The translations under genes and the position numbers were made by a program. This document shows, piece after piece, positions 52,220 through 60,595 of a stretch of 64,000 nt of DNA. Origin of the DNA: Streptomyces nigrescens (GTDB lineage Bacteria; Actinomycetota; Actinomycetes; Streptomycetales; Streptomycetaceae); NCBI GenBank assembly GCA_024349765.1, contig AP026074.1, positions 558,001 to 622,000 on the forward strand, given 5' to 3'. Positions within the stretch are counted from its first letter, which is position 1. Every line of letters begins with the position of its first letter. Under the pieces are notes generated by a model, which was not told the origin of the DNA, made no database searches, and was given only the letters and a program-made list of their open reading frames with translations.

Positions 52220-52882
52220 TTGTGCCCCACCCTCCTGGTCGTCGAGGACGACCACGCCTTGAGGGACGTGCTGGTCCGCGGTCTGCGCGATGAGGGCTTC
52301 GACACGCTGCCCGCCCGGGACGGAGCCACCGCGCTGCGCCTCATCCGCGATGCCGTCGATGCGGTGGTGCTGGACGTGGGGCTGCCCGACGCCGACGGGC
52401 GGGACGTGTGTCAGGCCATGCGGGCGCACGGGTTTCTGGGCCCGGTGGTCTTCCTGACCGCGCATGGCCGGCTCACCGACTGTCTGAGCGGGTTCTCGGC
52501 CGGCGGTGACGACTACCTTTCCAAGCCGTTCCATCTGCCCGAGCTCACCGCCCGGCTGCGGGCGGCCCTCAAGCGTTCTGGGCCTTTTGCACCTACCAGG
52601 GCCGGCGATCTGGTCCTGGACCCGGGGCGGCACAGCCTGACCGTGCGTGACGTCGAGGTGGCGCTCACGCCCACCGAATTCCGTCTGCTGGCCACGCTGA
52701 TGTCAGGTCTGGGGGCGATGGTGCGCAGGCGGGAGCTGGTCCGGGCCGGCTGGCCGGACGGCGCCCAGGTCAGCGACAACACGCTTGATCAGTATCTGAG
52801 CCGGCTGCGGCGCAAGATCCGTGATGCGGGCAGCCACCTGACGATCAGCACCGCGCGGGGCATCGGACACTGCCTGTCATGA
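52220..52882 (+). CDS. OmpR/PhoB-family response regulator
   Basis: This 220-residue regulator has a receiver domain with the acidic residues in LLVVEDDHALR, phospho-acceptor Asp52 in AVVLDVGLPDADG, Thr in VVFLTAHG and Lys102 in DDYLSKPF. A winged-helix output domain follows at about 130-218 (LTPTEFRLLATLMSGLGAMV, NTLDQYLSRLRRKI). The GTG at 52220 follows GAGGTGAACTTCCTT. Its stop overlaps the kinase start (ATGA). Two COG4705-type membrane genes lie downstream in opposite orientation and are possible targets. Confidence 0.92.
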   Translation: MCPTLLVVEDDHALRDVLVRGLRDEGFDTLPARDGATALRLIRDAVDAVVLDVGLPDADGRDVCQAMRAHGFLGPVVFLTAHGRLTDCLSGFSAGGDDYLSKPFHLPELTARLRAALKRSGPFAPTRAGDLVLDPGRHSLTVRDVEVALTPTEFRLLATLMSGLGAMVRRRELVRAGWPDGAQVSDNTLDQYLSRLRRKIRDAGSHLTISTARGIGHCLS

Positions 52883-54267
52883 CCCCACGCCGCTCCCGCC
52901 TCACCGCCGTGGTCGCCCGCTGCTGGCCGCGCACCCTGCGGGGTCGGCTGTCGCTGGTGGCGCTCACCACCGCCGCGCTGGTCATGGTGATCCTCACCGT
53001 CGTGTTCAACGCGATCGTCCGCCAGCACCTCCGGCAGCAGGCGGACGACGAGCTGCGCACCCGGGCCGCCGCCGTGGCCGCGACCGTCGACACCCGCCAT
53101 GACCCGGTACGCGTGCTGGAGACCGGCGACGACGCACTCCTCGATGCCAATGTGTGGGTCTACGCCGGCGCCCGCGTGCTCGAACATCCCGCCTCGGCCC
53201 CCGCCCATGGCACGGTCAGCCGTGCCGCCGCGCATCTCGCCGCACGGGCCGGCGCGCGGTGCGCCACCCTGGAATCCGCCGCCCCCATACGTCTGTGCGC
53301 CGAGCCTGCGGGACACACCCGGGCCGGCGCTCCGCCCGCCACCGTCGTCACCGCCATGGACCTCGGCCCCTACCGCGCCTCGGCGAGCACCCTGCTGGTC
53401 GCCTCCCTCGCCCTGGACGGCACCGTCCTGGCCTGCACCTATGTCCTGACCCGGCTCGCGGTGCGCCGCGCACTGCGCCCCGTGCGGACGATGACCGACC
53501 AGGCCACCCAGTGGGGCGCGGTCGCCTCCGGGCAGCGGTTCGGCGGTGCGGGCCGCCCCGTGGAGCTCGCACGGCTCGGCGCTTCCCTGGACGAGCTCTT
53601 GGACCGCATCCGCGCCGTACTGCGCCACGAGCAGCAGCTGACCAGGGAGCTGTCCCACGAACTCCGCAACCCGCTCGCGCGGATCACCGCCGAACTCGAC
53701 TGGTGGCGGGCACGCCCCCGCACCACCGCCGACACCCGCACCACGCACGCGGCCATCGCCGACGCCGCAGACTCCATGCGCACCATCTGCGACACCCTGC
53801 TCGACGAGGCACGCGCCACCGCGCACACCGCTCCCGGCACCACTGATGTCATGGGCGTGCTGCGACGTCTCACGGATCGACTCCGCATGCCTGGGAAGGT
53901 GCCCGTCACGGTCACCGGCCCGAAGACACTGACGGTCGGCGTCCCGGCGGCCCTGTTGGAGCGCATGGTCGGCCCGCTCGCCGACAACGCACTGCGCTAC
54001 GCACACGCGCGCGTCACCATCCGGGCCTCCCAGGAGCCCGGGGGCGTCCGGGTGGCGGTCGTCGACGACGGCCCCGGGGTACCGGCCGACTTCGCCCCGC
54101 AGCTCTTCCAGCCGGGCCGACGGGCCGACCCGGAGGACGGCCACGGCGGAGCGGGCCTGGGGTTGCCGCTGGCGCGGCGCCTGGCCCGCTCCGCCGGCGG
54201 CGAGGTGGGCCATGACGCCGAGCACACGCCTGGCGCGAGGTTCGTGGTCGACCTGCCCGGCGGCTGA
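52879..54267 (+). CDS. Two-component sensor histidine kinase (HAMP, HisKA)
   Basis: This 462-residue kinase has a membrane segment at about 23-47, an extracytoplasmic sensor of about 120 residues with two Cys (RCATLES and RLCAEP) that may form a disulfide, and a second membrane segment at about 170-192. A HAMP region follows, then HisKA with His260 in LTRELSHELRNPLARI and HATPase_c (DNALRYAHARVTI, VVDDGPGVP, GLGLPLARRLA). It is coupled to the response regulator by an overlapping start. The signal is unknown. Confidence 0.92.
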   Translation: MTPRRSRLTAVVARCWPRTLRGRLSLVALTTAALVMVILTVVFNAIVRQHLRQQADDELRTRAAAVAATVDTRHDPVRVLETGDDALLDANVWVYAGARVLEHPASAPAHGTVSRAAAHLAARAGARCATLESAAPIRLCAEPAGHTRAGAPPATVVTAMDLGPYRASASTLLVASLALDGTVLACTYVLTRLAVRRALRPVRTMTDQATQWGAVASGQRFGGAGRPVELARLGASLDELLDRIRAVLRHEQQLTRELSHELRNPLARITAELDWWRARPRTTADTRTTHAAIADAADSMRTICDTLLDEARATAHTAPGTTDVMGVLRRLTDRLRMPGKVPVTVTGPKTLTVGVPAALLERMVGPLADNALRYAHARVTIRASQEPGGVRVAVVDDGPGVPADFAPQLFQPGRRADPEDGHGGAGLGLPLARRLARSAGGEVGHDAEHTPGARFVVDLPGG

Positions 54268-54331
54268 ACCCTTCCCTGAGGGGCGCCGGCGGGCGAAGCT
54301 CGGTCAACCCGCCGATGCCGCTCCCCTCGGG

Positions 54332-55210
54332 TCAGGACACCTCGCTCAGGACCTCGTTCCGCGGGACGAGGTTCCTGCGCTCCTGCACCTGCGCGTACCC
54401 CATGAGGCCCACGAGGATCGCGAGGAGTACGGCGGACGAGCCCGCCGTGCCGAGGTCGAGTCCGCCCTTGGCGAGGGGCTTGGTGAGGAAGTCGCCGGCC
54501 GTGGCCCCGAGCGGGCGGGTGAGGACGAAGGCGATCCAGAACAGCAGGACGTTCGGCACGGCGGGCACCCGCATGAGGGCGACGAGAACCGCGAGCACCC
54601 CTGTGACGAGCAGTGCACCACCGGCATAGCCGAGTCCGGAGCTGTCGGAGAGGAAGTCGCCCATCGACGTGCCGAGCGTGTTCGACACCAGGATCGCCGC
54701 CCAGAACAGGGCCTCCGCACGGAAGGTGACGATGTCTCGGATGGCGAAGGTCAGCCCGGTCGCCTTCCAGATCAGGAAGATGACGATCAGCAGTGAGATC
54801 AGGATCGCGGCACCGATGGGGTATCCCAGACCCAGTCCCTGCGGCCCCCAGCCCAGCGACTTCGCGCCGTCGGTGAGGTACTTGGCGCTGGCGTCCCGGT
54901 TCATGAAGTCGGACATCGTGGTCCCGGCCATGCTGGTCGACAGGATCACCGTCCAGTAGAAGAACGGGTGGTAGCGCTGGGACCGGAGCTGTACGACCAG
55001 CGTGACCACGAAGATCAGGAACAGCGCGACGGTGGTGAGGAAGTACCCGAGCTTGAGGGTCTGGGCGAACAGGTCACCGGCCGTCTCACCGAGGGTGGTC
55101 GCGGCGATCTTCATGACCCAGAAGGCCAGGGTGACCTCCGGCAGCTTCTTCATGACGTACCGGTTGCTGCCGGCGACATCCGGATCGGTCAGGACTTCGG
55201 GCTTATCCAC
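54332..55210 (-). CDS. COG4705-type integral membrane protein, copy 1
   Basis: This 292-residue protein has about eight membrane segments in four repeated hairpins, each carrying a Gly-Asp motif: TTLGETAGDLF, MAGTTMSDFMN, TLGTSMGDFLS and TRPLGATAGDFLTKP. The internal repeats suggest a duplicated transporter-like core with acidic residues in the membrane, perhaps for cations, but the substrate is not established. The GTG at 55210 follows AGGAGAGACC. A paralog lies immediately upstream (55422-56264). Both are near the OmpR-type two-component system. Confidence 0.82.
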   Translation of the reverse strand: MDKPEVLTDPDVAGSNRYVMKKLPEVTLAFWVMKIAATTLGETAGDLFAQTLKLGYFLTTVALFLIFVVTLVVQLRSQRYHPFFYWTVILSTSMAGTTMSDFMNRDASAKYLTDGAKSLGWGPQGLGLGYPIGAAILISLLIVIFLIWKATGLTFAIRDIVTFRAEALFWAAILVSNTLGTSMGDFLSDSSGLGYAGGALLVTGVLAVLVALMRVPAVPNVLLFWIAFVLTRPLGATAGDFLTKPLAKGGLDLGTAGSSAVLLAILVGLMGYAQVQERRNLVPRNEVLSEVS

Positions 55211-55421
55211 TGTCGGTCTCTCCTGGTCGACGGATAGGAGGCGTCGTCTTGTTGGGGTGCGAGCATCGTCGTGCAGTAGTACGTCGCACGCCGCCCGACG
55301 CTCTCAACTCCGGCCTGAACGCATCCTGAACGCCGCTCTGCCGCACACGCACGAAGGGCCCCGGACGGGTGAACCGGCGCGCGTACGCGGCAGTTGGCAC
55401 CCGCCGGGGCGACGCCCGTGA

Positions 55422-56264
55422 TCAGCCGGCCCGCGGGGTGAGCCGCTCCGGATCGGCCACGTCCCTCCGGGTCACCGTAAGGAAGACCACCAGGCCGAGG
55501 ATGACCGCCAGGAAGAGCACGCTGGTGATCACGGTGCCCAGGCCGAGCCCGCCGTCGGCGGTCGGCTGGGACAGGTAGTCGCCGATCGACGCGCCCAGCG
55601 GCCTGGTCAGGATGTAGGCGATCCAGAAGCTCCACACCGCGTTCAGCCCCAGGGTGAAGTGCGCCACCGCGACCGCGGCGATCGCCAGGGCGAACAGACC
55701 GGCGGAGATCCAGTACCCGAGGTCCATACGCTCGGCGACCAGGTCACCGGCGGCCGTGCCCAGGGCGAAGGTGAACAGGACGGCGAGCCAGTAGAACGAC
55801 TCCCGGCGGGTGGTGTCGATGTGGTGGATGGAAAGGGTGCGCTCGCTGCGGTACCACGCGACGAACACCACAGCGAGGAGGATCGCGAAGGCAATGGTGC
55901 TCGTCTCCAGCGGCACACCCAGGTTGTCGGTGAGGTTGTCGCTGATCAGCGTGCCCACGATGCTGATCAGCGCCACCGCGAGCCAGTAGACGCCCGGGCG
56001 GTAGGCGCGGGTGCGGAACTGCGCCACCAGCACCGCCACGAGCAGCACGCTCATCAGCAGCGACACACCGGTCAGGCCCAGGCCCAGCTTCTCGTTCAGC
56101 AGGTCGGCCGCGGTCTCGCCGACCGTGGTGCACAGGACTTTGATCACCCAGAAGTACACGGTGACTTCGGGGACCTTGTTCCAGCGAAGGCGATGGCCGG
56201 CGGGGAAAGAGGCGGCGGTCGCCGACTCGTGCGTCTCGACCGCCCCAGGGATATCAGCTGTCAT
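55422..56264 (-). CDS. COG4705-type integral membrane protein, copy 2
   Basis: This 280-residue paralog of the preceding protein has the same four Gly/Asp hairpin motifs: TTVGETAADLLNE, GTLISDNLTD, ALGTAAGDLVAE and TRPLGASIGDYLSQP, with a shared N-terminal start (KVPEVTVYFWVIK). The ATG at 56264 begins the reading; a longer version from 56288 is possible. The 211-nt gap to copy 1 contains no gene, so each copy may have its own promoter. A cation-transport role is only inferred. Confidence 0.82.
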   Translation of the reverse strand: MTADIPGAVETHESATAASFPAGHRLRWNKVPEVTVYFWVIKVLCTTVGETAADLLNEKLGLGLTGVSLLMSVLLVAVLVAQFRTRAYRPGVYWLAVALISIVGTLISDNLTDNLGVPLETSTIAFAILLAVVFVAWYRSERTLSIHHIDTTRRESFYWLAVLFTFALGTAAGDLVAERMDLGYWISAGLFALAIAAVAVAHFTLGLNAVWSFWIAYILTRPLGASIGDYLSQPTADGGLGLGTVITSVLFLAVILGLVVFLTVTRRDVADPERLTPRAG

Positions 56265-56333
56265 GGTGCCTGACCGTGTCACCCGCAACTTGAACGCATC
56301 CTGAGCACGCGCGCCCCGGCGTCGATCGTCCGC

Positions 56334-56717
56334 TCAGCCCTGGGCCCAGGCTTCCTCTTCCTCGCGTGCTGCGTCGTAGGCGTGCCGGGCGGCGGAGACG
56401 GCGGGGAGGTGGGCAGCGGACCAGTCTGTGATGGCCTTGAACAGCGGTGTCAGGGTGCGGCCCAGGTCGCTGATCTCGTATTCGACCCGCGGGGGGATCT
56501 CGGCGTGGTACGTGCGGACGACCAGGCCGTCACGTTCGAGCTGGCGCAGGCGCTGGGTGAGGACCTTCGGGGTGATGGTCGGCAGGTGCCGCTGCAGCTC
56601 GTTGAAGCGCAGCCGGCCGTGGTGGTCGAGGACCCACAGGATCGGTGTGGTCCAGCGGCTGAACACCAGATCGATCACCGGGTTGATCGGGCATGCCTGC
56701 TCCACCGGATCGCTCAT
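56334..56717 (-). CDS. HxlR-family transcriptional regulator
   Basis: This 127-residue regulator has the HxlR winged helix: ACPINPVIDLVFSRWTTPIL with one Cys near residue 9 (a common thiol-sensing position), then LRFNELQRHLPTITPKVLTQ and the wing RTYHAEIPPRVEYEISDLG. The ATG at 56717 follows AGGGCGAG. The divergent gap to 56893 contains a perfect 14-bp palindrome, the probable operator. The divergent DUF5519 gene is the likely target. Confidence 0.92.
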   Translation of the reverse strand: MSDPVEQACPINPVIDLVFSRWTTPILWVLDHHGRLRFNELQRHLPTITPKVLTQRLRQLERDGLVVRTYHAEIPPRVEYEISDLGRTLTPLFKAITDWSAAHLPAVSAARHAYDAAREEEEAWAQG

Positions 56718-56759
56718 GACTCGCCCTTCCCTCATGGCGCACGATCACGACCAGGGTAC

Positions 56760-56773
56760 TTTCCTATAGGAAA
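56760..56773. promoter_or_regulatory. HxlR operator palindrome
   Basis: TTTCCTATAGGAAA is a perfect 14-bp palindrome 43 nt before the HxlR start, in an A/T-rich patch unlike its surroundings. A partial half-site (AGGAAACTA) follows near 56786. Confidence 0.75.
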
Positions 56774-56892
56774 CCACTATACCCAGGAAACTAGCCTGGT
56801 GGTGCGAACAGCGACCCCGCTTCCGCGGAGGCCGCACCAGGCTCGCCCCTTGCGGAGGCGGGCCGTCCCATGACGACGAAGGACGCACCACC

Positions 56893-57381
56893 ATGACGTT
56901 CCCGGCACTCCCGCACCGTGAAGGCGAGCGACCCCGGACGGGCCCCGAAGTCCCGCATCTGCAGTTGAACCAGACCAGTCCCGCCGCGGTCAGGGCCGAG
57001 CTGCTGCGGTGGATGGACGCCGCACTGCCCGGCACCACCTGGGGCCGCAGCAAGGTCTCCGCCCCGAGTTCCCGCGCGCTGTTCCTCGACGGCACGCCTC
57101 CTGCCCCGGGGGCGCTGCTGATGCCGCCGCGCGGTGACGAGGAATTCGCGCATGTGCACGCCGACGGCAGTCTCCATCTGGCGCTGGACCCGGCCGACCA
57201 CGCCGCTTTCCTGTCCTCCGGCTGGGGCGAGAAGCACCCGCTCTACGACCGCGGCATCAACGTCGTGATGCTGTACGCCCCGCGCGACCAGGCCGAATTG
57301 TGCGTGGCCCAGCAGGTCATCGCCGCCTCCTACACCTACGCGACGGGCCGGGTGCCGACGTCCGACACCGCCGCGGCCTGA
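56893..57381 (+). CDS. DUF5519 (luciferase-domain) family protein
   Basis: This 162-residue protein matches DUF5519: EVPHLQLNQTSPAAVRAELL, SSRALFLDGTPPAPGALLMP and the hallmark EFAHVHADGSLHLALDPADH, AAFLSSGWGEKHPL. The name luciferase refers to a domain label; the reaction is unknown. The conserved His pair (HVH) may be catalytic or bind metal. The ATG at 56893 follows GAAGGACGCACC. It is probably controlled by the divergent HxlR and followed by a membrane protein gene. Confidence 0.78.
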   Translation: MTFPALPHREGERPRTGPEVPHLQLNQTSPAAVRAELLRWMDAALPGTTWGRSKVSAPSSRALFLDGTPPAPGALLMPPRGDEEFAHVHADGSLHLALDPADHAAFLSSGWGEKHPLYDRGINVVMLYAPRDQAELCVAQQVIAASYTYATGRVPTSDTAAA

Positions 57382-57504
57382 CACCGCGCCGTCCGCTCCC
57401 CCCGCTCCCGACATCTTCCCGAGCCGGTCGGGCATCCCAGCCCTCCCGGCCTCCCCGGGCCGGCCCACAACGGCCGGCCCGAACGAGACGAAAGGCCACT
57501 TCCG

Positions 57505-58011
57505 ATGCGCAACTCCCGCTCTTCCACGCCTGCTTCCGGCGGAGCGACCGCCCGGTCCGCCACCCGTTCACGTACCGTGATCGGCAAGGTGATGCTCTCG
57601 CTGGTCGCCGTGTTCACCGGTGTTTCGCCCTACGTCGCCGACTGGAACGAAACGCACGTACTGAATCCGCTCTGGCCCGCACACGCCAAGTTCCACAATG
57701 GTCAGACGATGGCCATGGGTACGCTCCTCGGCCTGACCACGCTGTACTTCGTCTGGCGCCGCCGGGGCGATGCACGTTCCCACCTGCGTGCCGCGGTCGT
57801 CCTGGCCGCCCTGTACTGGGTCAGCCAGGCGGTGGCCATCTTCTACCCGGGTGCCGCTTACTTCGACCCGCAGTTCGACAAGCCGGACATGTACGTCGCC
57901 GGTCTGCCGGTGCAGGCGGTCATCGAGATCGTCGTTCTGGCCCTCATCGGGGGCGCGGTCCTGCTCTTGCGTCCGGCGCCGTGCTCCGGTGCGCCGGAGA
58001 GCAACACCTGA
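57505..58011 (+). CDS. DUF6640-like integral membrane protein
   Basis: This 168-residue protein has four hydrophobic segments after a polar N-terminus of about 25 residues: LSLVAVFTGVSPYVADW, MAMGTLLGLTTLYFVW, AVVLAALYWVSQAVAIFY and AVIEIVVLALIGGAVLLL. The loop HVLNPLWPAHAKFHNGQ carries conserved His residues typical of the family I take this to be. The function is unknown. The ATG follows GAAAGG. It is probably in one operon with the DUF5519 gene 123 nt upstream. Confidence 0.65.
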   Translation: MRNSRSSTPASGGATARSATRSRTVIGKVMLSLVAVFTGVSPYVADWNETHVLNPLWPAHAKFHNGQTMAMGTLLGLTTLYFVWRRRGDARSHLRAAVVLAALYWVSQAVAIFYPGAAYFDPQFDKPDMYVAGLPVQAVIEIVVLALIGGAVLLLRPAPCSGAPESNT

Positions 58012-58098
58012 CCTCCTCGCCCCAGGGCCCCGAACCGGCTGTGGAGCCACCTTGGCCCGGCGGAGGACCGGGTACGTCCTCGTGGTGCAGGCGGTCGG

Positions 58099-58386
58099 TC
58101 AGTGTGCCGAGGCCACGACCTCCCCGGCCGTGACCTGGGGAGGGTTGGGCATCAGCGTCGCGAGGTTGTCGCGCACGAATTCCGCCGCGGTGGAGACTGA
58201 TTGTTCGGCGCCGGCCTGGTCGTGGAAGATGCTGATGGAGACCATGACGCCGTTCCCGGCGTCGATCCAGTAGTAGGCCACGAAGCCGGGGACCTGGCGC
58301 ATGAGCGGTACGAATCCTTCTCTGACGATGCGTCCGGCCGCGGCTGGGTCGGTCACCCCTTCGTAGCGTCGGACTGCTGCGTACAT
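58099..58386 (-). CDS. ABM-like small protein
   Basis: This 95-residue protein resembles the dimeric ferredoxin-like fold of antibiotic-biosynthesis-monooxygenase proteins: MYAAVRRYEGVTDPAAAGRI, VPLMRQVPGFVAYYWIDAGN and VSISIFHDQAGAEQSVSTAA. No catalytic residue is diagnostic. The ATG at 58386 follows GAGGAGACCGGCC; upstream in-frame codons are unsupported. It is convergent with the DUF6640-like gene. Confidence 0.82.
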   Translation of the reverse strand: MYAAVRRYEGVTDPAAAGRIVREGFVPLMRQVPGFVAYYWIDAGNGVMVSISIFHDQAGAEQSVSTAAEFVRDNLATLMPNPPQVTAGEVVASAH

Positions 58387-58792
58387 GGCCGGTCTCCTCG
58401 TGGGGGCAGGGTCGTGCTTGCTGGAACGCCGTACCCCTGCGGCGGCTGCCCGGCTCGTAAGGAATCCGGAAATCACCTGAAGGGCCGTCTTGGGTGACCC
58501 GAACGGCGTCCCGGCGCGGTGTGGTCGCATTCCCGTGCCGTTCGGGGGGCGGCTGTGGGCCCGTGCCACCGAGGGTGAGAGCCCTGGCGTCCGGCTGCCG
58601 CCGCTGCGTTTGAGCAGATGTCTGAATCACGGGCGCCCAGAGCGTGGCGTCTGTTCATGGTGCGCGGGAACGGGTCGCTCCTACCGTCGGTATACGCGAG
58701 ATCCAGCGCCGGGCGCACCCCGCGTTCCGCGCCGGTCGGCCCCGGCGGTCCCGGCCTTGGGTGCCGCACCACCATCCGAGGGGAGCAGACCC
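58387..58792. other. Intergenic, no gene supported
   Basis: About 400 bases between divergent transcription units. GAGGGGAG near 58779-58786 is the ribosome-binding site of the candidate Cys-rich frame that follows. No gene is supported here. Confidence 0.4.
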
Positions 58793-59020
58793 TTGAACGC
58801 TGACGGCAGGCAGCCCGTCCGGCCGCCCACCGGCACCCTCCACCACGGACCGGACGGCCTCGCGCCCGGGAGAACGCCTGCGGTGCGCGGCCGGTCCGCG
58901 GATCCGAGCGAACTCAGGTGCCACTGCGGCCGGTTGCTCACCAGCTGTCCGGGCTGCCGGTCCCCCCGTTGCCTCGACTGCGACCCCTACCGATCCGATG
59001 ACTGTGCCTTCGATCTCTGA
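58793..59020 (+). CDS. Candidate Cys-rich small protein overlapping the channel-like gene
   Basis: A frame of 75 codons from TTG 58793 (after CCGAGGGGAGCAGACCC) ends ELRCHCGRLLTSCPGCRSPR, CLDCDPYRSDDCAFDL. The seven closely spaced Cys could bind zinc or an iron-sulfur cluster. Its end overlaps the start of the next gene by 23 bases in another frame, a typical sign of translational coupling. The start codon is uncertain, and a longer in-frame reading goes back to 58490. Confidence 0.45.
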   Translation: MNADGRQPVRPPTGTLHHGPDGLAPGRTPAVRGRSADPSELRCHCGRLLTSCPGCRSPRCLDCDPYRSDDCAFDL

Positions 59021-60434
59021 GCAATCCCTCGACGGCGCCGCCACCGAGGAGGCCGACGCATCGCCGCATTCCGCGGGCGGCCCACGACGCGAAATCGCGG
59101 CACCGCAGGGGTACTTCGTCGTGATCGGCAGCGATGAGGCGCGCCGGGTCTGCGGTGCCCTGCAATCGGCGGGACACCGGGTGCGCCACCTGGCACAGCC
59201 CACGGATGAGGATCTGCGCCGGGCGCTGGCTCAGGATCTGCCGGAAGGCGCGGTCGCCGGGGTGGCGATCCTGCTCGATGACGACGTCGAGTCCCTGCGC
59301 TACGCCCTCGCCGTCGAGCACATCCGTCCAGGCATCAAGCTGGTGGTGACCGTCTTCGACCGGACGGTTGCCGAGCAGCTCGTGCGCGTGGTCCCGAACT
59401 GCCAGGTCACCTCGCCGGCCGAGGTCGCCGCCCCGGTCCTGCTGGCCGCCTGCCTCCAGCCGGACCTGCTGGCCCTGAGCCGGACATCCTCGGGCCACGT
59501 CGGTGCCCGCTGGGAGAAGGACGGCGTGCGCCTCGAGACGTACCGGCCACCGCGCTCCCTGCGGTACCGGGCCCGGCTGGGGAAGATCAGAGGACAGCTT
59601 CGCCCCCACGACGGCAGCTCCCGCATCATGCTGACCGGTCTCGCCGGACTTCTCGCCGTGCTGCTCGCGGACTGGAGCTGGGCGGTGACCCTCAACCACC
59701 GGCCACCGGTGGAGGCCTTCTTCGAAGCGGTACGAACCGTCGCCGCCGTCGGCCCCGCGTCCGCGCACGGATCGAGCGCCTATCTGCTGTTCGCCGCATT
59801 CGCCATGCTCGTCACCATCGTCTTCACGGCCGTTTTCACCGCCGGTATGGTCGACCGCCTCCTCGCTCCCCGCTCGATCGGCATGGTGGGTCCGCGGGCC
59901 CTTCCCCGCGCGGGCCACGTGGTGGTCGTCGGGCTCGGGCAGGTGGGGCTGCGGCTGTGCACCCGGTTGCAGGACCTCGGCATCGGCGTGATCGCGGTCG
60001 AACGCGACCCGGCCGCCCCCAACCTCCGCCTGGCCAAGGCCCTCGGCGTTCCCGTCCTCATCGCCGACGCCACCGACAGGTTCGTACTGCGCAAGCTCAG
60101 CCTCCACACCGCTCAGGCGATGGCCGCCGTCGCCTCCGACGACCTGGACAACATCGCGGTCGCTGTCGCCGCACGCGCAGTCGCACCCGATCTGCGCGTG
60201 GTCATCCGGGCAGGTGACCACGAAGCCATCGCCGAGACCCAGTCCCTGTTCAGGATCGGCACCGTCCACGATCTGGGCAGTCTGAGCGCCGCGTACACGA
60301 CCGCGAGCCTGACCGGGCTCCGCCCACGCGGAGTACTCGCCCACGGCAGAAGGCTGTGGGTGGAGCACGGCGGCGGAACCTTCACACCGTGGCCGCACGC
60401 GCTCCGGTGCGATCACCAACCGGACGCTGCCTGA
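58998..60434 (+). CDS. TrkA-N/RCK ion-channel-like membrane protein with a degenerate filter
   Basis: This 478-residue protein starts with a degenerate nucleotide-binding domain (GYFVVIGSDEARRVCGALQS). Two membrane helices flank a pore-like loop (about 210-290), and a standard TrkA-N domain follows (HVVVVGLGQVGLRLCTRLQD, IGVIAVERDPAA, VLIADATDR). This is the layout of RCK-gated potassium channels. The loop, however, reads VRTVAAVGPASAHGSSAYLL instead of a TVGYG filter, so K+ selectivity is not expected. It could be a non-selective pore or a regulator. Confidence 0.72.
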   Translation: MTVPSISEQSLDGAATEEADASPHSAGGPRREIAAPQGYFVVIGSDEARRVCGALQSAGHRVRHLAQPTDEDLRRALAQDLPEGAVAGVAILLDDDVESLRYALAVEHIRPGIKLVVTVFDRTVAEQLVRVVPNCQVTSPAEVAAPVLLAACLQPDLLALSRTSSGHVGARWEKDGVRLETYRPPRSLRYRARLGKIRGQLRPHDGSSRIMLTGLAGLLAVLLADWSWAVTLNHRPPVEAFFEAVRTVAAVGPASAHGSSAYLLFAAFAMLVTIVFTAVFTAGMVDRLLAPRSIGMVGPRALPRAGHVVVVGLGQVGLRLCTRLQDLGIGVIAVERDPAAPNLRLAKALGVPVLIADATDRFVLRKLSLHTAQAMAAVASDDLDNIAVAVAARAVAPDLRVVIRAGDHEAIAETQSLFRIGTVHDLGSLSAAYTTASLTGLRPRGVLAHGRRLWVEHGGGTFTPWPHALRCDHQPDAA

Positions 60435-60595
60435 GCGGTGGGATCCACTGCGCCGGAGGAACGCGGAGGCACAGCGGGTTTTCCGTCCAGGAGGAGGGGC
60501 ATACGCGAGATCAGTCCCCGGCTGGGTTCCCCCGTCCAGCCGGGGACTTCGTCCCGTGCGGAACGGGGCCACGGGCGAGGTGCGGCGGCGGTCGC

